Under the pieces are notes generated by a model that saw only the letters and a program-made list of their open reading frames with translations, ran no database searches and was not told where the DNA came from. Positions 54,051 through 62,786 of a stretch of DNA of 64,000 nt are shown here, in pieces. This stretch comes from Arthrobacter sp. SLBN-122 (GTDB taxonomy: Bacteria; Actinomycetota; Actinomycetes; Actinomycetales; Micrococcaceae). The DNA is taken from positions 4,216,001 through 4,280,000 of the forward strand of contig NZ_VFMS01000001.1 of assembly GCF_006715165.1 (NCBI RefSeq), written 5' to 3'. The translations under genes were made by a program, and so were the position numbers. Every line of letters begins with the position of its first letter. Within the stretch, counting starts at the first letter, position 1.

Positions 54051-56024
54051 TTAGCCCGCGCGTTTCGGATCGGGACGGCCTTGCAGGTCGGCAGCGCTTT
54101 TAAGGTCGGCACCCCGCAGCGCCCTCAGGCCGTTGAGGATGGTGGCCAGGTCCACCAGTTCCTGCAACAGGGCCCCGGCGACGGCTGGGATGTAGCCCGT
54201 CATGGCGATGGCCATCAGCACCACGCTGAGTCCTATTCCGGTCCAGATACTCACCAGGGCCACCGCCACGGTCCGCTTTCCAATGGCCACGGCCTGGGCC
54301 ACTTTGGAAAGGTCGTCAAGCATGACCACCACGTCCGCCGATTCGCTGGCCGCGGTGGCCCCCTTGGCGCCCATGGCGATTCCCACATCCGCCGCGGCCA
54401 GGACGGGTGCGTCATTCACGCCGTCACCCACCATCAGGACCGGCCGTTCCCGGATGGCGGCCACCGTATCGACCTTGTCTTCAGGAAGGCAGTCAGCCTG
54501 GACGTGCCCGATCCCCGCTTCCTCGGCGATGTGTGCCGCCGTAGCGCGGGCATCCCCGGTGAGCAGCATGGTGTTCCGCACGCCGAGGCCGCGCAGCAGG
54601 TCAAGGGTATCCACAGCATTGCGGCGCAGTGGATCCTTCATGATCAGCGCCCCGGCGTACTCGCCGTTCACCGCCACATAAACAGCCAATTGGCCGCTCC
54701 GGACTGCTGCTTCGCGGAACCCGGTGGACGAACTGCGGACCAGGCCGGCCTTTCCCACCACCACCCGCTGGCCGTCGCAGACAGCTTCCACCCCGTGCGT
54801 TGCGCTCTCCGTCGCTTGCTGTACCGGGAGGAGTCCCAGGCCGGCCGACTCTGCCGCTTCGATCACGGAGGCCGCCAGCACGTGGGAAGAGTACTGCTCC
54901 GCCGAGGCAGCCAACTGCAGGATTCGTTCGCTGCCCAAGGCCTCACCCGGGCCTGGCGCCACTTGGATGCCATCCAGGACGGGCCGCCCTGACGTGAGCG
55001 TTCCGGTCTTGTCAAAGACGGCGGTCCGGGCCTTCGCAAGCTGCTCAAGCGTCCCGGTGTTCTTGATGATGATCCCCTTGTGGGCTGCCTGGCTGGTGCC
55101 GGCCAGGAACGCTACGGGGGCAGCGATCAGGAGCGGGCAGGGCGTGGCTACCACCAGGACCTGGGCAAAGCGGAGCGGCTCACCCGAGAGGAACCAGGCG
55201 GTCCCGGCCATGGCCAGGGCCAGGAGGGTGAAGGGAACTGCGTAACGGTCAGCGAGCCGGACAACGGGAGCCCGGCTGTTGGATGCCTCCTCCACCAGGG
55301 CGATGATGCGGCTGTACTGGGAATCGACTGCGGCGGCCGCGGCCCGCATGCGGATAGCGGCCTCGCCGTTGACCGCACCGCTGAGCAACTGTTCCCCCTT
55401 GCTGCGCTCAACGGGCAGGCTCTCACCCGTCAGCGATGACTCATCCAGGGTGGCTGAGCCGGACAGCAGTTCGCCGTCCACAGGTACCAGCTCGGAGGGG
55501 CGGACCACCAGGATGTCCCCCGGTGCTACCTCCCCAATGGGAATATCTTCGAGTAACGCAGCCGCTCCCTCCCGGTGGGCGAAGCGGGGTGCCCTGTCCA
55601 GCAGCGACCGCAATTCGCGTGCCGCGCGTCCCTGGGCAAAGTTCTCCAGCGCCTCACCCCCGGTCAGCATCAGGATTACCACCAGTGCGGCGAGATATTC
55701 ACCCACGGCCACCGTGCTGGCAATCGCCGTCAGCGCCAGGAGGTCGATACCCCAGCGTCCCTCCCGCAGGGGCCGGACCATGCCAGGCGCACGCGCCACT
55801 ACGATGACCGCGGCGTAGGCGGAGGCGAGGACGCGGACCTGCAAGTCCAGGCCGGCCTGGAGCATCACCAGCGTGGCGAGGAGGACGAGGCAGGTCAGTG
55901 CGACGACGGGATAACGCCTGAGAAAGCCCCATGCCTTTCCTGCCGGCGACGTGGGGGATGCCCCGTCGTCGAGGTTGCCGGGACTCCCCTTGGTTGCCGC
56001 GGGCAGCGCGGCCTGGTTTCTCAC
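54051..56024 (-). CDS. P1B-type heavy-metal ATPase without N-terminal metal domain
   Basis: 657 residues. No N-terminal HMA domain or CxxC is present. Two early hydrophobic pairs, LTGESLPVERSKG, TM motif TPCPLLIAAP (a CPx-type site written PCP), DKTGT at Asp338 and VGDGVNDAPVLAAADVGIAMG are visible. The usual HP dipeptide of P1B pumps reads SSHVL here. It exports a transition metal, but which one cannot be told. Divergent from the flavodoxin gene across a region with two box candidates. Confidence 0.92.
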   Translation of the reverse strand: MRNQAALPAATKGSPGNLDDGASPTSPAGKAWGFLRRYPVVALTCLVLLATLVMLQAGLDLQVRVLASAYAAVIVVARAPGMVRPLREGRWGIDLLALTAIASTVAVGEYLAALVVILMLTGGEALENFAQGRAARELRSLLDRAPRFAHREGAAALLEDIPIGEVAPGDILVVRPSELVPVDGELLSGSATLDESSLTGESLPVERSKGEQLLSGAVNGEAAIRMRAAAAAVDSQYSRIIALVEEASNSRAPVVRLADRYAVPFTLLALAMAGTAWFLSGEPLRFAQVLVVATPCPLLIAAPVAFLAGTSQAAHKGIIIKNTGTLEQLAKARTAVFDKTGTLTSGRPVLDGIQVAPGPGEALGSERILQLAASAEQYSSHVLAASVIEAAESAGLGLLPVQQATESATHGVEAVCDGQRVVVGKAGLVRSSSTGFREAAVRSGQLAVYVAVNGEYAGALIMKDPLRRNAVDTLDLLRGLGVRNTMLLTGDARATAAHIAEEAGIGHVQADCLPEDKVDTVAAIRERPVLMVGDGVNDAPVLAAADVGIAMGAKGATAASESADVVVMLDDLSKVAQAVAIGKRTVAVALVSIWTGIGLSVVLMAIAMTGYIPAVAGALLQELVDLATILNGLRALRGADLKSAADLQGRPDPKRAG

Positions 56025-56095
56025 TTAGGCCCCCCGGGAAGTAGTCGGCGGTGATCGCACATAAAGCCGAACCTACCCGGCCGCCCGCAGCCGGG

Positions 56096-56111
56096 CTAGG
56101 GCATTAGGCCC
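56096..56111 (-). promoter_or_regulatory. DevR/DosR-like box before the metal ATPase, moderate
   Basis: CTAGGGCATTAGGCCC reads GGGCCTAATGCCCTAG on the minus strand, matching the extended core at 10 of 16 positions. It lies 71 bases upstream of the metal ATPase start. Confidence 0.4.
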
Positions 56112-56157
56112 CAACCCCCTCCAGGCAAAGCCCTCCAGCAGGCCTTGGGCCCTGCCG

Positions 56158-56173
56158 TGACTTTTGGCCCTGA
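56158..56173 (+). promoter_or_regulatory. DevR/DosR-like box before flavodoxin, strong
   Basis: TGACTTTTGGCCCTGA matches the core at 14 of 15 positions and lies 65 bases before the flavodoxin-domain gene. Confidence 0.72.
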
Positions 56174-56238
56174 CACGGCAGCCGGACCAGGAGCATGGTT
56201 GAGGGCAACATGCCGCCGACACAGACCGGGAGTTCCAC

Positions 56239-56691
56239 ATGAAAGCCGTTGTCCTCTACGACACCGCGTATGGGAACACCAGGACCATTGCGGAGTCGGT
56301 GGCATCCGGACTGGGGCAGGGTGCGGCCGCCGTTCCGGTTGAAGGGTTCGATACGGAGACCCTGCGCCCTGGTGACCTGCTCGTCGTCGGCAGTCCCATC
56401 AATGGCTGGAAGCCCACCGCCCGGATCACTGAAATGCTGGCAGACCTCGGCCGTCGTAGGCTGACCGGGGTGAAGGCGGCTGCTTTCGATACCAGGGTGA
56501 AGCTGTTCATCCACGGTGATGCCGCCGGGAAGATCACCAGGGCTCTTGAGGCGGCAGGTGCCGGCATCATGGGCGAACCCATGGCCTTTTACGTCAAAGG
56601 CAGTGAAGGGCCCCTCATGGACGGCGAGGCAGAGCGGGCAGCAGCATGGGCCGCCGGTCTTGCGGCCTCGCTGGGCAACGGCACTGTGTAG
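56239..56691 (+). CDS. Flavodoxin-domain protein
   Basis: 150 residues. KAVVLYDTAYGNTRTIAESVASGL gives the FMN-phosphate loop (T/S-x-x-G-N-T). DLLVVGSPINGWKP corresponds to the second FMN loop. It is probably a one-electron carrier or a WrbA/flavodoxin-like reductase partner in the cytosol. A strong DevR-like box lies 65 bases upstream, fitting a role under low oxygen. The DUF5655 gene follows after 15 bases. Confidence 0.9.
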   Translation: MKAVVLYDTAYGNTRTIAESVASGLGQGAAAVPVEGFDTETLRPGDLLVVGSPINGWKPTARITEMLADLGRRRLTGVKAAAFDTRVKLFIHGDAAGKITRALEAAGAGIMGEPMAFYVKGSEGPLMDGEAERAAAWAAGLAASLGNGTV

Positions 56692-56706
56692 GCAGGGCCT
56701 TCCACC

Positions 56707-57069
56707 TTGCAGCAGTTGACGGTGGAGCGGTTCTTCGACGGCGCACCGACGGCCCTAAGGCTTTACCAGGCGGCGGAGCAGATGGCCGCGGAACTGGGTC
56801 CGCACGACGTGCGGGTCAGCAAGAGCCAGATCTCCTTTCGCCGGCGCCGCGGCTACGCCTACCTCTGGCGGCCCGGGATGTACGTGAAATCAGCGGTTCC
56901 GCTGGTCCTGTCCCTCGCGCTGCCCCGGAACCTGGAGTCGCCGCGGTTCAAGGAAACCGTCCATCCAGCGGCCGGAACCTGGATGCATCACCTGGAGCTC
57001 ACGGACAGCTCCCAGCTCGATGCCGAGGTCCGCCGCTGGATGCAGGAAGCGTACGACGCCGCGGGCTGA
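56707..57069 (+). CDS. DUF5655-type protein
   Basis: 120 residues from TTG 56707. The layout (VERFFDGAPTALRLYQAAEQM, VRVSKSQISFRRRRGYAYLWRP, then VHPAAGTWMHHLELTD) matches my recollection of DUF5655, an uncharacterised family related to small nucleotide- or DNA-associated domains. Function is unknown. It lies 15 bases after the flavodoxin gene and is probably co-transcribed with it. Confidence 0.75.
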   Translation: MQQLTVERFFDGAPTALRLYQAAEQMAAELGPHDVRVSKSQISFRRRRGYAYLWRPGMYVKSAVPLVLSLALPRNLESPRFKETVHPAAGTWMHHLELTDSSQLDAEVRRWMQEAYDAAG

Positions 57070-57134
57070 CCGCCATTTTCCCGTAGAGTCCTATGGCCCT
57101 GTCACGCTGCTGCCCGAAGGGCAAAGCTGATCCA

Positions 57135-57605
57135 ATGAACGAACAGGGCCAGCAGCCGCGGAGAATCCACATCACCGAGCAACCAATCGCCGTGGTCCGC
57201 GAACGCGTCCCCATGAACGAACTGACAAACTTCTTCGGCCGTGCCTTTGGCACAGTCATGGCCGCGGTCCAGCAGCAGGGCGCCAGCCCGGCAGGCCCGC
57301 CGTTCGCGCTGTACCACGGAATGCCGGATGAGACAGTGGACGTTGAAGCAGGATTTCCCGTGGCCGGGAACTTCCAGGGAACCGCGGAAGTGGCCAGCGG
57401 GATGCTTCCTGATGCCGACGCCGTCAAAGCCATCCATACCGGCCCCTATGACAGCCTGGGCACCACCTACGATGCCATTCTTGAGCACATGAAGGCTGGC
57501 GGCGCCGCCCCCTCGGAGACCATGTGGGAGTACTACCTGACGGATCCGGAAGCGCAACCCGATCCGGCGACATGGCAAACCAGGGTGGTCTGGCCGGTCG
57601 CCTGA
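57135..57605 (+). CDS. GyrI-like small-molecule-binding domain protein
   Basis: 156 residues from ATG 57135. The GyrI/AraC-effector-binding fold is indicated by the two repeats, including IAVVRERVPMNELTNFFGRAFG and VKAIHTGPYDSLGTTYDAILEHM, with the family's WEYYLTDPEAQPDPATWQTRVVWPV ending. Such domains bind hydrophobic cations or modulate regulators. No DNA-binding domain is attached. It follows the DUF5655 gene on the same strand. Confidence 0.87.
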   Translation: MNEQGQQPRRIHITEQPIAVVRERVPMNELTNFFGRAFGTVMAAVQQQGASPAGPPFALYHGMPDETVDVEAGFPVAGNFQGTAEVASGMLPDADAVKAIHTGPYDSLGTTYDAILEHMKAGGAAPSETMWEYYLTDPEAQPDPATWQTRVVWPVA

Positions 57606-57641
57606 GGATGGCCCAAACCTGAGGGAGCGGGCGCCGGAGGG

Positions 57642-58028
57642 CTATGAGCCCCTGCGCCGGCTGAAGGTCAGGTCCCAGGGCTGGGTGCCATGGCTCGTTT
57701 CAGACCATCCATCCCGTGCAATCTCCTGGCGGAGCTGGCCCAGGCTGGCTTCCAGGCCAGGAGCCCACGCCTCTCCTGGTGGTGTCTTGTTCAGGGGTGG
57801 TCCGGGAAACGTATCGCTGGCATAGAGGCGGCGTCCATCCTCCGTCCTGCCCACGAAGCGCAACTGCGTGCGTCCGTACTGCGAGCCGAGCGTCGAGAGG
57901 ATGCGCACCCACCACTTCCGGGACGCGGCGTCCTCCAGCTCTATCCGGAGCCGCTCTTCAGGCCCGGGTTGTGCCGGGTTCGAAGCAGGACCGTCCGGGT
58001 GGGCTGGCTGCGGGGCATCTGCGGTCAT
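57642..58028 (-). CDS. Hypothetical protein
   Basis: 128 residues, soluble. The N-terminal 25 residues are Pro/Ala-rich; the rest contains RLRIELEDAASRKWWVRILSTLGSQYG and LRFVGRTEDGRRLYASDTFPGP. I do not recognise a family. It is convergent with the GyrI-like gene. A possible DevR-like site lies 27 bases upstream. The start at 58028 is the only good ATG. Confidence 0.6.
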   Translation of the reverse strand: MTADAPQPAHPDGPASNPAQPGPEERLRIELEDAASRKWWVRILSTLGSQYGRTQLRFVGRTEDGRRLYASDTFPGPPLNKTPPGEAWAPGLEASLGQLRQEIARDGWSETSHGTQPWDLTFSRRRGS

Positions 58029-58054
58029 GTCTTCCTCCGGGGAAACGCGATCAT

Positions 58055-58067
58055 GGGCTAGGTCCCG
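58055..58067 (-). promoter_or_regulatory. DevR/DosR-like box, weak
   Basis: GGGCTAGGTCCCG resembles the site before devR (CTTAGGTCCC) and lies 27 bases upstream of the hypothetical gene at 57642-58028. Confidence 0.3.
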
Positions 58068-58145
58068 CAGTCTTCCAAGGATTGGCTCGACGGAACAGGG
58101 CCCTTGGTCACTGGGTGCACTGGAGGAGTGGGCCTGTGCTTCGCC

Positions 58146-58161
58146 CTGGGTCCAAAGGCAC
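58146..58161 (+). promoter_or_regulatory. DevR/DosR-like box, weak
   Basis: CTGGGTCCAAAGGCAC, reverse complement GTGCCTTTGGACCCAG, resembles the sites at 50964 and 58981. It lies about 20 bases before ATG 58181 or 53 before GTG 58214 of the following membrane protein gene. Confidence 0.3.
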
Positions 58162-58180
58162 TACCCCGCCCGGCAGGCGG

Positions 58181-58960
58181 ATGGAAGAGTCCAGCCATGA
58201 CAAGGCATTCCCCGTGACCGGCCGGCATCCGCGGGCCGGTCACCCGGCCGGCGGTCCTGCGGTAAGCACCGGGGACCGGCACGGCTGGCAGCTCCTGTAT
58301 CTGGCCGCGGGTGCGTCCTCGATCGTGTTTGTGCTCCTGCTGATAACTGCCCTGGTACTTGACTTCATGGCTCCGCCGCCCGTGCACGGCGGAGCCGCCA
58401 CCCTGGAGTTCATCGCCGCCAACAAGCAGGTCTACGTGGCCGAGCAGGTCCTGTGGATCCTGCCGAACATCCTCCCTGTCCTTGTTTTTGCTGCACTTTT
58501 CTTGGCTCTCTCGGCCGGTCAGAAGAGCCTTCCCCTGATTGCGCTTGTTTTCGGTGCCCTGCCGTGGGCACTCCTGCTTGCCGTACCGGTAAGCAGCCGG
58601 GGTTCACTCAACCTGGTGTACCTCAGCGACCGCTTCACGGCGGCCGGGTCGGATGAAGAACGCAGAGCCTACGCCACGGCCGCCGAAGCCATCATTGCGG
58701 AGAACAACACTCCTGCCATCGTTGGTGCCCTCTCTGCCCTCGGCATCCTCCTGATGGGACTGGCGATGCTGAGGGGAAGCACGGGGCTCTTCCCGCGGTA
58801 CCTGGGATGGCTTGGTGCGGGCACGGGAGCCTTGGGTGTTGTCAGCGAGGTCCTCCGGCACGCTGCACCCGGGTTTTATTGGGGCTACGGCATCCTGCTG
58901 TGGGTGTGGTTCATCGCCACAGGAACCGCACTCATCCGGCTGTCCCGCGTGCCAACCTGA
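58181..58960 (+). CDS. DUF4386-like membrane protein
   Basis: 259 residues from ATG 58181, or 248 from GTG 58214; neither has a strong ribosome site. Six or so hydrophobic segments: LYLAAGASSIVFVLLLITALVL, ILPNILPVLVFAALFLALS, LIALVFGALPWALLLAVPV, then after a soluble loop IVGALSALGILLMGLAML, YLGWLGAGTGALGVVSEVL and GYGILLWVWFIATGTALI. The layout recalls DUF4386 family proteins of unknown function. The long frame back to 57716 is a shadow. Confidence 0.75.
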   Translation: MEESSHDKAFPVTGRHPRAGHPAGGPAVSTGDRHGWQLLYLAAGASSIVFVLLLITALVLDFMAPPPVHGGAATLEFIAANKQVYVAEQVLWILPNILPVLVFAALFLALSAGQKSLPLIALVFGALPWALLLAVPVSSRGSLNLVYLSDRFTAAGSDEERRAYATAAEAIIAENNTPAIVGALSALGILLMGLAMLRGSTGLFPRYLGWLGAGTGALGVVSEVLRHAAPGFYWGYGILLWVWFIATGTALIRLSRVPT

Positions 58961-58980
58961 AGCCCGGTGCCGGCGTTCAA

Positions 58981-58998
58981 GGTCTTTGGTCCCTAAAA
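58981..58998 (+). promoter_or_regulatory. DevR/DosR-like box, moderate
   Basis: GGTCTTTGGTCCCTAAAA is similar to the site before ppsA. It is 135-150 bases before the DUF1508 gene, farther than for the other boxes. Confidence 0.4.
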
Positions 58999-59132
58999 AG
59001 CCCGCTCGTCATTTGAGATGGTGGTTCAGGCCGGATTCACCACGCTGGGGTTGTGCGTCCGGGTTGCGGGGCCGATGTTGGCCGGTATGCAGCCTCATCA
59101 ACGGGGGCGGGAGCTAGAGGAGAGCAAGGCTT

Positions 59133-59405
59133 ATGGCAGGTAGGTTCGAGTTGTTTGTCGATGAAGATTCACAGATCCGGTTCCGGCTTGTAATGCCGGA
59201 TGGACACGTACTGGCGGTTTCCGGACAATTCACTGATAAACGCGCGGCGGCCGCGGCCATCGAAGAGGTGCGCGAATGCGCCGGAACCGGGTTGATCCGG
59301 GACGTGGTTTCGCCATCGCCCAGCCGGGCCATAGTCCCTGTTCCGCACCCCCGCGACACCGTACGGCGCGGGGTTCGCAGGCTGAACTCCCTCGGCGCCG
59401 CTTAG
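59133..59405 (+). CDS. DUF1508 (YegP-like) protein
   Basis: 90 residues. The N-terminal 55 residues (RFELFVDEDSQIRFRLVMPDGHVLAVSGQFTDKRAAAAAIEEVRECA) are a single YegP/DUF1508 unit; the rest is a Pro/Arg-rich tail. Function is unknown, though homologues are linked to stress. ATG 59133 follows an AGAGGAGAG-rich site. The ABC transporter ATPase starts 11 bases after its stop, so the genes may share a transcript. Confidence 0.85.
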   Translation: MAGRFELFVDEDSQIRFRLVMPDGHVLAVSGQFTDKRAAAAAIEEVRECAGTGLIRDVVSPSPSRAIVPVPHPRDTVRRGVRRLNSLGAA

Positions 59406-59416
59406 GCACGGACGCC

Positions 59417-60379
59417 GTGACAACGGGCCTGCAGATCCAGCGGACGGAGGTCCTTGGCGCCGAAGGGCTCGTAAAGAAGTACGGCAACCGCACCGTCGTG
59501 GAGGGCGTCTCCTTCCACATCCGTGCCGGTGAAACTTATGGGCTGCTGGGTCCGAACGGTGCCGGCAAAACCACGATCATCTCCATGGTTGCAGGTTTGA
59601 TTCGTGCTGATGCCGGGTCTATCCGCATCGCCGGCGAAGTGATGGCGCCCTCGAGTATCCGCGCCAGGCGGCACTTCGGCCTGGTCCCCCAGGAGCTGGC
59701 GATCTACCCCGATCTCACGGCGAAAGAGAACCTCCGGTTCTTCGGCAGGCTGCAGGGCATGGGCGGGCAGGAGCTCAAGCTGCGCACCGCGGAGGTCCTG
59801 GAGCTCATCGGGCTGGCGGACCGGGCGGGTGAGCAAACCAGGAAGTTCTCCGGCGGGATGAAACGCCGGCTGAACATCGGCATCGGCCTCCTTCACCGTC
59901 CCACCCTTCTGATCCTGGATGAACCCACTGTCGGCGTGGACCCCCAGTCACGCAATTCCATCCTCGAATCGGTGGAGGTCCTCGCCACCGAAGGAATGGC
60001 CGTTCTCTACACCACCCACTACATGGAAGAAGCCGAACGCCTTTGCAACCGGATCGCGATCATCGATGAGGGCCGGATCCAGGCAGAGGGCACCAGGAAC
60101 GAGCTGGTGGAGCTGACCGGAGGGGTGGACCGCATAGACCTGCGGGGCAGCGGTGACGTTGCCGCTGCGTCCGCAGCGCTCCGCCTCCTCCCCGGTGTGC
60201 AGAATGTAGACGCCGGGTCATCCGGCATAATCCTGACCGTCCACAATGGACCCGGCCTGCTCGCCCCCATCGTCGAACGGGCCGGTTCGGCGGGAATGGC
60301 CCTGACCGCCGTCGAAATTGTGCGCCCCGACCTCGAATCGGTGTTCCTGCACCTGACCGGCAAAGCGCTCCGGGACTGA
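59417..60379 (+). CDS. ABC transporter ATP-binding protein (drug/ABC-2 export type)
   Basis: 320 residues from GTG 59417; the frame opens earlier at 59276 but overlaps the DUF1508 gene there. Walker A is GPNGAGKTT, the signature is FSGGMKRRLNIGIGLLH, Walker B is LLILDEPTVGVDP, and the switch His is in YTTHYMEEAERL. The C-terminal ~90 residues are the extra domain of DrrA-type exporters. It energises the two following permeases. Exported substrate is unknown. Confidence 0.94.
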   Translation: MTTGLQIQRTEVLGAEGLVKKYGNRTVVEGVSFHIRAGETYGLLGPNGAGKTTIISMVAGLIRADAGSIRIAGEVMAPSSIRARRHFGLVPQELAIYPDLTAKENLRFFGRLQGMGGQELKLRTAEVLELIGLADRAGEQTRKFSGGMKRRLNIGIGLLHRPTLLILDEPTVGVDPQSRNSILESVEVLATEGMAVLYTTHYMEEAERLCNRIAIIDEGRIQAEGTRNELVELTGGVDRIDLRGSGDVAAASAALRLLPGVQNVDAGSSGIILTVHNGPGLLAPIVERAGSAGMALTAVEIVRPDLESVFLHLTGKALRD

Positions 60380-60380
60380 C

Positions 60381-61553
60381 ATGCGCGGCCTCTGGACCAT
60401 GGTTGCCAACGACCTGCGGCTGCGGATCCGGGACAAGTCGGTGTTCATCTTTTCCCTCATCGTCCCGTTGGCCCTGATGGGGGTGCTGAATCTTTCCTTC
60501 GGCAGCTTCGGAACTGACAGCGTGGAGCTGAAGCCGGCTGTCGTCGTCGCAAATTCCGGCGACGGCGGACAGCTGGGCTCGGCCTTGCTGGAAACCCTCG
60601 ACACGCTCTCCGTCATGGAGGTGACCATCAGGACGGTTCCTGCCGGCGACGTCAGCCGGGAGACGAAGGATTCCGGCGCGGATCTGGGCATCGTGCTGCC
60701 GGCGGATTTTACGACGGCGGTGACCGCCGGCCGTCCAGTTGCCGTGCAGGTGGTGCAAGGCGATGCTGCCCGCATGGAGACGAACGTGCTTGTTTCGGTC
60801 GTCGACGGCCTCCTGGAACAGTTTTCGGCCGGAACCGTCACGGCGACGGCAGGCGAGCGTGCCGGGCTCCCCCACCAGGTGCTCGGCGACCTTGCCCGTC
60901 AAACCGCTGCCGGCACCCCTGCCCTCAGCCTTTCTGAAGGGCAGGCAGCGTCAGGGCAGCTCTCGCTGAAGGGCAGCCTGGTAGCCGGCCAGGCCGGGCT
61001 TTTCCTGCTGTTCACTGTCGGTTTCGGAGTTTTGGGACTGCTGGCCGAGCGCGAAGGTGGAACACTTGCGAGGCTGGAATCTGCCCCGGTGACGCGTGGG
61101 AGCATCGTCACGGCGAAAGCGCTGGTGGGATTCATCCTGGGCGTGGCGGCAACAGCGGTGCTGCTGGGTGTCGGCAGCCTGCTGTTCGGGGTCTCCTTCG
61201 GCTCCCCTGCCGTTGTGGCACTCCTCGTCCTTGCCGTCGCCGCGGCAGCCACCAGCCTTACCTTCATTGTGGCGCGGCTGGTCCGGACCGCGGAGCAGGC
61301 CAACATTGCCCAGTCCATCCTGGGCATGATCCTCGGCATCGCCGGCGGGGCCTTTTTTCCCATCCAAACCTCGGGTTTCCTGGCCAGCCTCATGGATCTG
61401 AATCCCGTGGCCGCGTTCATCCGGGGCCTGGGGATATCCGCCGGTGGCGGCGGCGCGGCTGACGTCGCCGTCCCCCTGGTAATAATGCTGGGTTTCGCCG
61501 CCGTGGCAACACTCGCCTCACGCCTGGTACCGGACCGGGGTTCCCGCGGATGA
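60381..61553 (+). CDS. ABC-2 type permease, subunit 1
   Basis: 390 residues, starting one base after the ATPase stop. One N-terminal helix (FIFSLIVPLALMGVLNLSFG) is followed by a ~175-residue extracytoplasmic domain, then five helices in the C-terminal half, the ABC2_membrane_3 layout. It should form a heterodimeric export channel with the next gene, whose ATG overlaps its stop as ATGA. Confidence 0.92.
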   Translation: MRGLWTMVANDLRLRIRDKSVFIFSLIVPLALMGVLNLSFGSFGTDSVELKPAVVVANSGDGGQLGSALLETLDTLSVMEVTIRTVPAGDVSRETKDSGADLGIVLPADFTTAVTAGRPVAVQVVQGDAARMETNVLVSVVDGLLEQFSAGTVTATAGERAGLPHQVLGDLARQTAAGTPALSLSEGQAASGQLSLKGSLVAGQAGLFLLFTVGFGVLGLLAEREGGTLARLESAPVTRGSIVTAKALVGFILGVAATAVLLGVGSLLFGVSFGSPAVVALLVLAVAAAATSLTFIVARLVRTAEQANIAQSILGMILGIAGGAFFPIQTSGFLASLMDLNPVAAFIRGLGISAGGGGAADVAVPLVIMLGFAAVATLASRLVPDRGSRG

Positions 61554-62716
61554 AAAGCCTGGCGGGAATTGCGCTGGTGGAAGTCCGCCGCTTCCTGCGG
61601 GACCGGTCGAACATCTTTTTCGTGTTCATCTTCCCTCTGCTGCTGATCCTGTTGCTCGGCTCACAGTTCGGGGCCAACAGCGGCCAGGCACGGGTGGGAC
61701 TGGCCGGTGACGGCGGCAGCGGGCTGGCGAAGGCCCTGGTCCAGCAGCTGCAGGCAGACGGCCTGGACGTGGCAACGGCAGGCGAGGCAACGGTACGGGA
61801 CCAGTTGAGCCGCGGAAGGATCGACGTCGGGATCTTCCTGGCGGATGCTGACGCTGCCGATTTCTCAGCGGTGAGTCCGGTCCGGATCGAGGCTGTGGCG
61901 GCATCACAGTCCTCCGCGCAGGCAGTCCTGCAGGAAGTGCGCGGTTCTGTCCAGGCTGTCAGCACAGAGCAGCGGCAGCGCAAGCTTCTGGAAGGAGCGG
62001 GCATCGGTGCCGCGGAAGCGGCCGCAGCATTGGAGCAGGCAAGGGAATCGGTGAAACCGCCCACCATGGAACTGGTTGACACGAATGATGTCACGCAGGA
62101 ATTCCGGGGGTTAGGAAAATTCGATCTCGGCGCGGTCCAGCAGCTCCTGCTGTTCGTCTTCCTGAGCTCGCTCACCGGGGCTGCCACCCTCATCAAGGCC
62201 AGGCGCCTGGGCGTCGTTGCCCGGGTCATGGCCGCCCCCGTAGCCAGCTGGCAGGCAGTGGGCGGCCAGGCACTGGGACGGTTCGGGATCGCGGCCGTGC
62301 AAGGCGTCTACATTATGGCCGGGACAGCGCTGTTGTTCGGCGTGGAGTGGGGAAACCCCCTACTCGCCGGCGTCATCCTCGCTGTGTTCTGCGCGGTTTC
62401 CGCTGCGGCGGCAATGGTCATCGGCGCCGTCCTGGACAATGACGCGGCAGCCTCCGGGGTGGGGGTAGGACTCGGTTTGGTGCTGGCCGGCCTGGGCGGG
62501 TCCATGGTGCCTCCGGAGTTCTTTTCCGGAGCGCTTCAACAGGTATCCCTCCTGACGCCGCACCGCTGGGCCTATGACGCTTTCGCCGGAGTGCAGCGGC
62601 ACGGCGGCACGCTGACGGACATCCTGCCGCAGTTGGGCGTTCTGGCAGCGATGGCCGCGGCTTTGCTGGTTCTGGGGTCATTCGTGTTGCGGCGCAGTCT
62701 TGGACGCGCGCTTTGA
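61550..62716 (+). CDS. ABC-2 type permease, subunit 2
   Basis: 388 residues with the same layout as the preceding permease: helix IFFVFIFPLLLILLLGSQF, an extracytoplasmic domain with a Gln/Glu-rich helical segment (about 130-165), then five helices. It overlaps the preceding gene by four bases (ATGA). With the ATPase at 59417 it makes a complete exporter. It converges with the DUF5129 gene. Confidence 0.92.
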   Translation: MKSLAGIALVEVRRFLRDRSNIFFVFIFPLLLILLLGSQFGANSGQARVGLAGDGGSGLAKALVQQLQADGLDVATAGEATVRDQLSRGRIDVGIFLADADAADFSAVSPVRIEAVAASQSSAQAVLQEVRGSVQAVSTEQRQRKLLEGAGIGAAEAAAALEQARESVKPPTMELVDTNDVTQEFRGLGKFDLGAVQQLLLFVFLSSLTGAATLIKARRLGVVARVMAAPVASWQAVGGQALGRFGIAAVQGVYIMAGTALLFGVEWGNPLLAGVILAVFCAVSAAAAMVIGAVLDNDAAASGVGVGLGLVLAGLGGSMVPPEFFSGALQQVSLLTPHRWAYDAFAGVQRHGGTLTDILPQLGVLAAMAAALLVLGSFVLRRSLGRAL

Positions 62717-62786
62717 AGCGGCGCTAACGAAACCCGCAGGGCCGCAGGCGGCCAGCGCTGTGCCTGCACCGGTGGTGGAATTGCGG

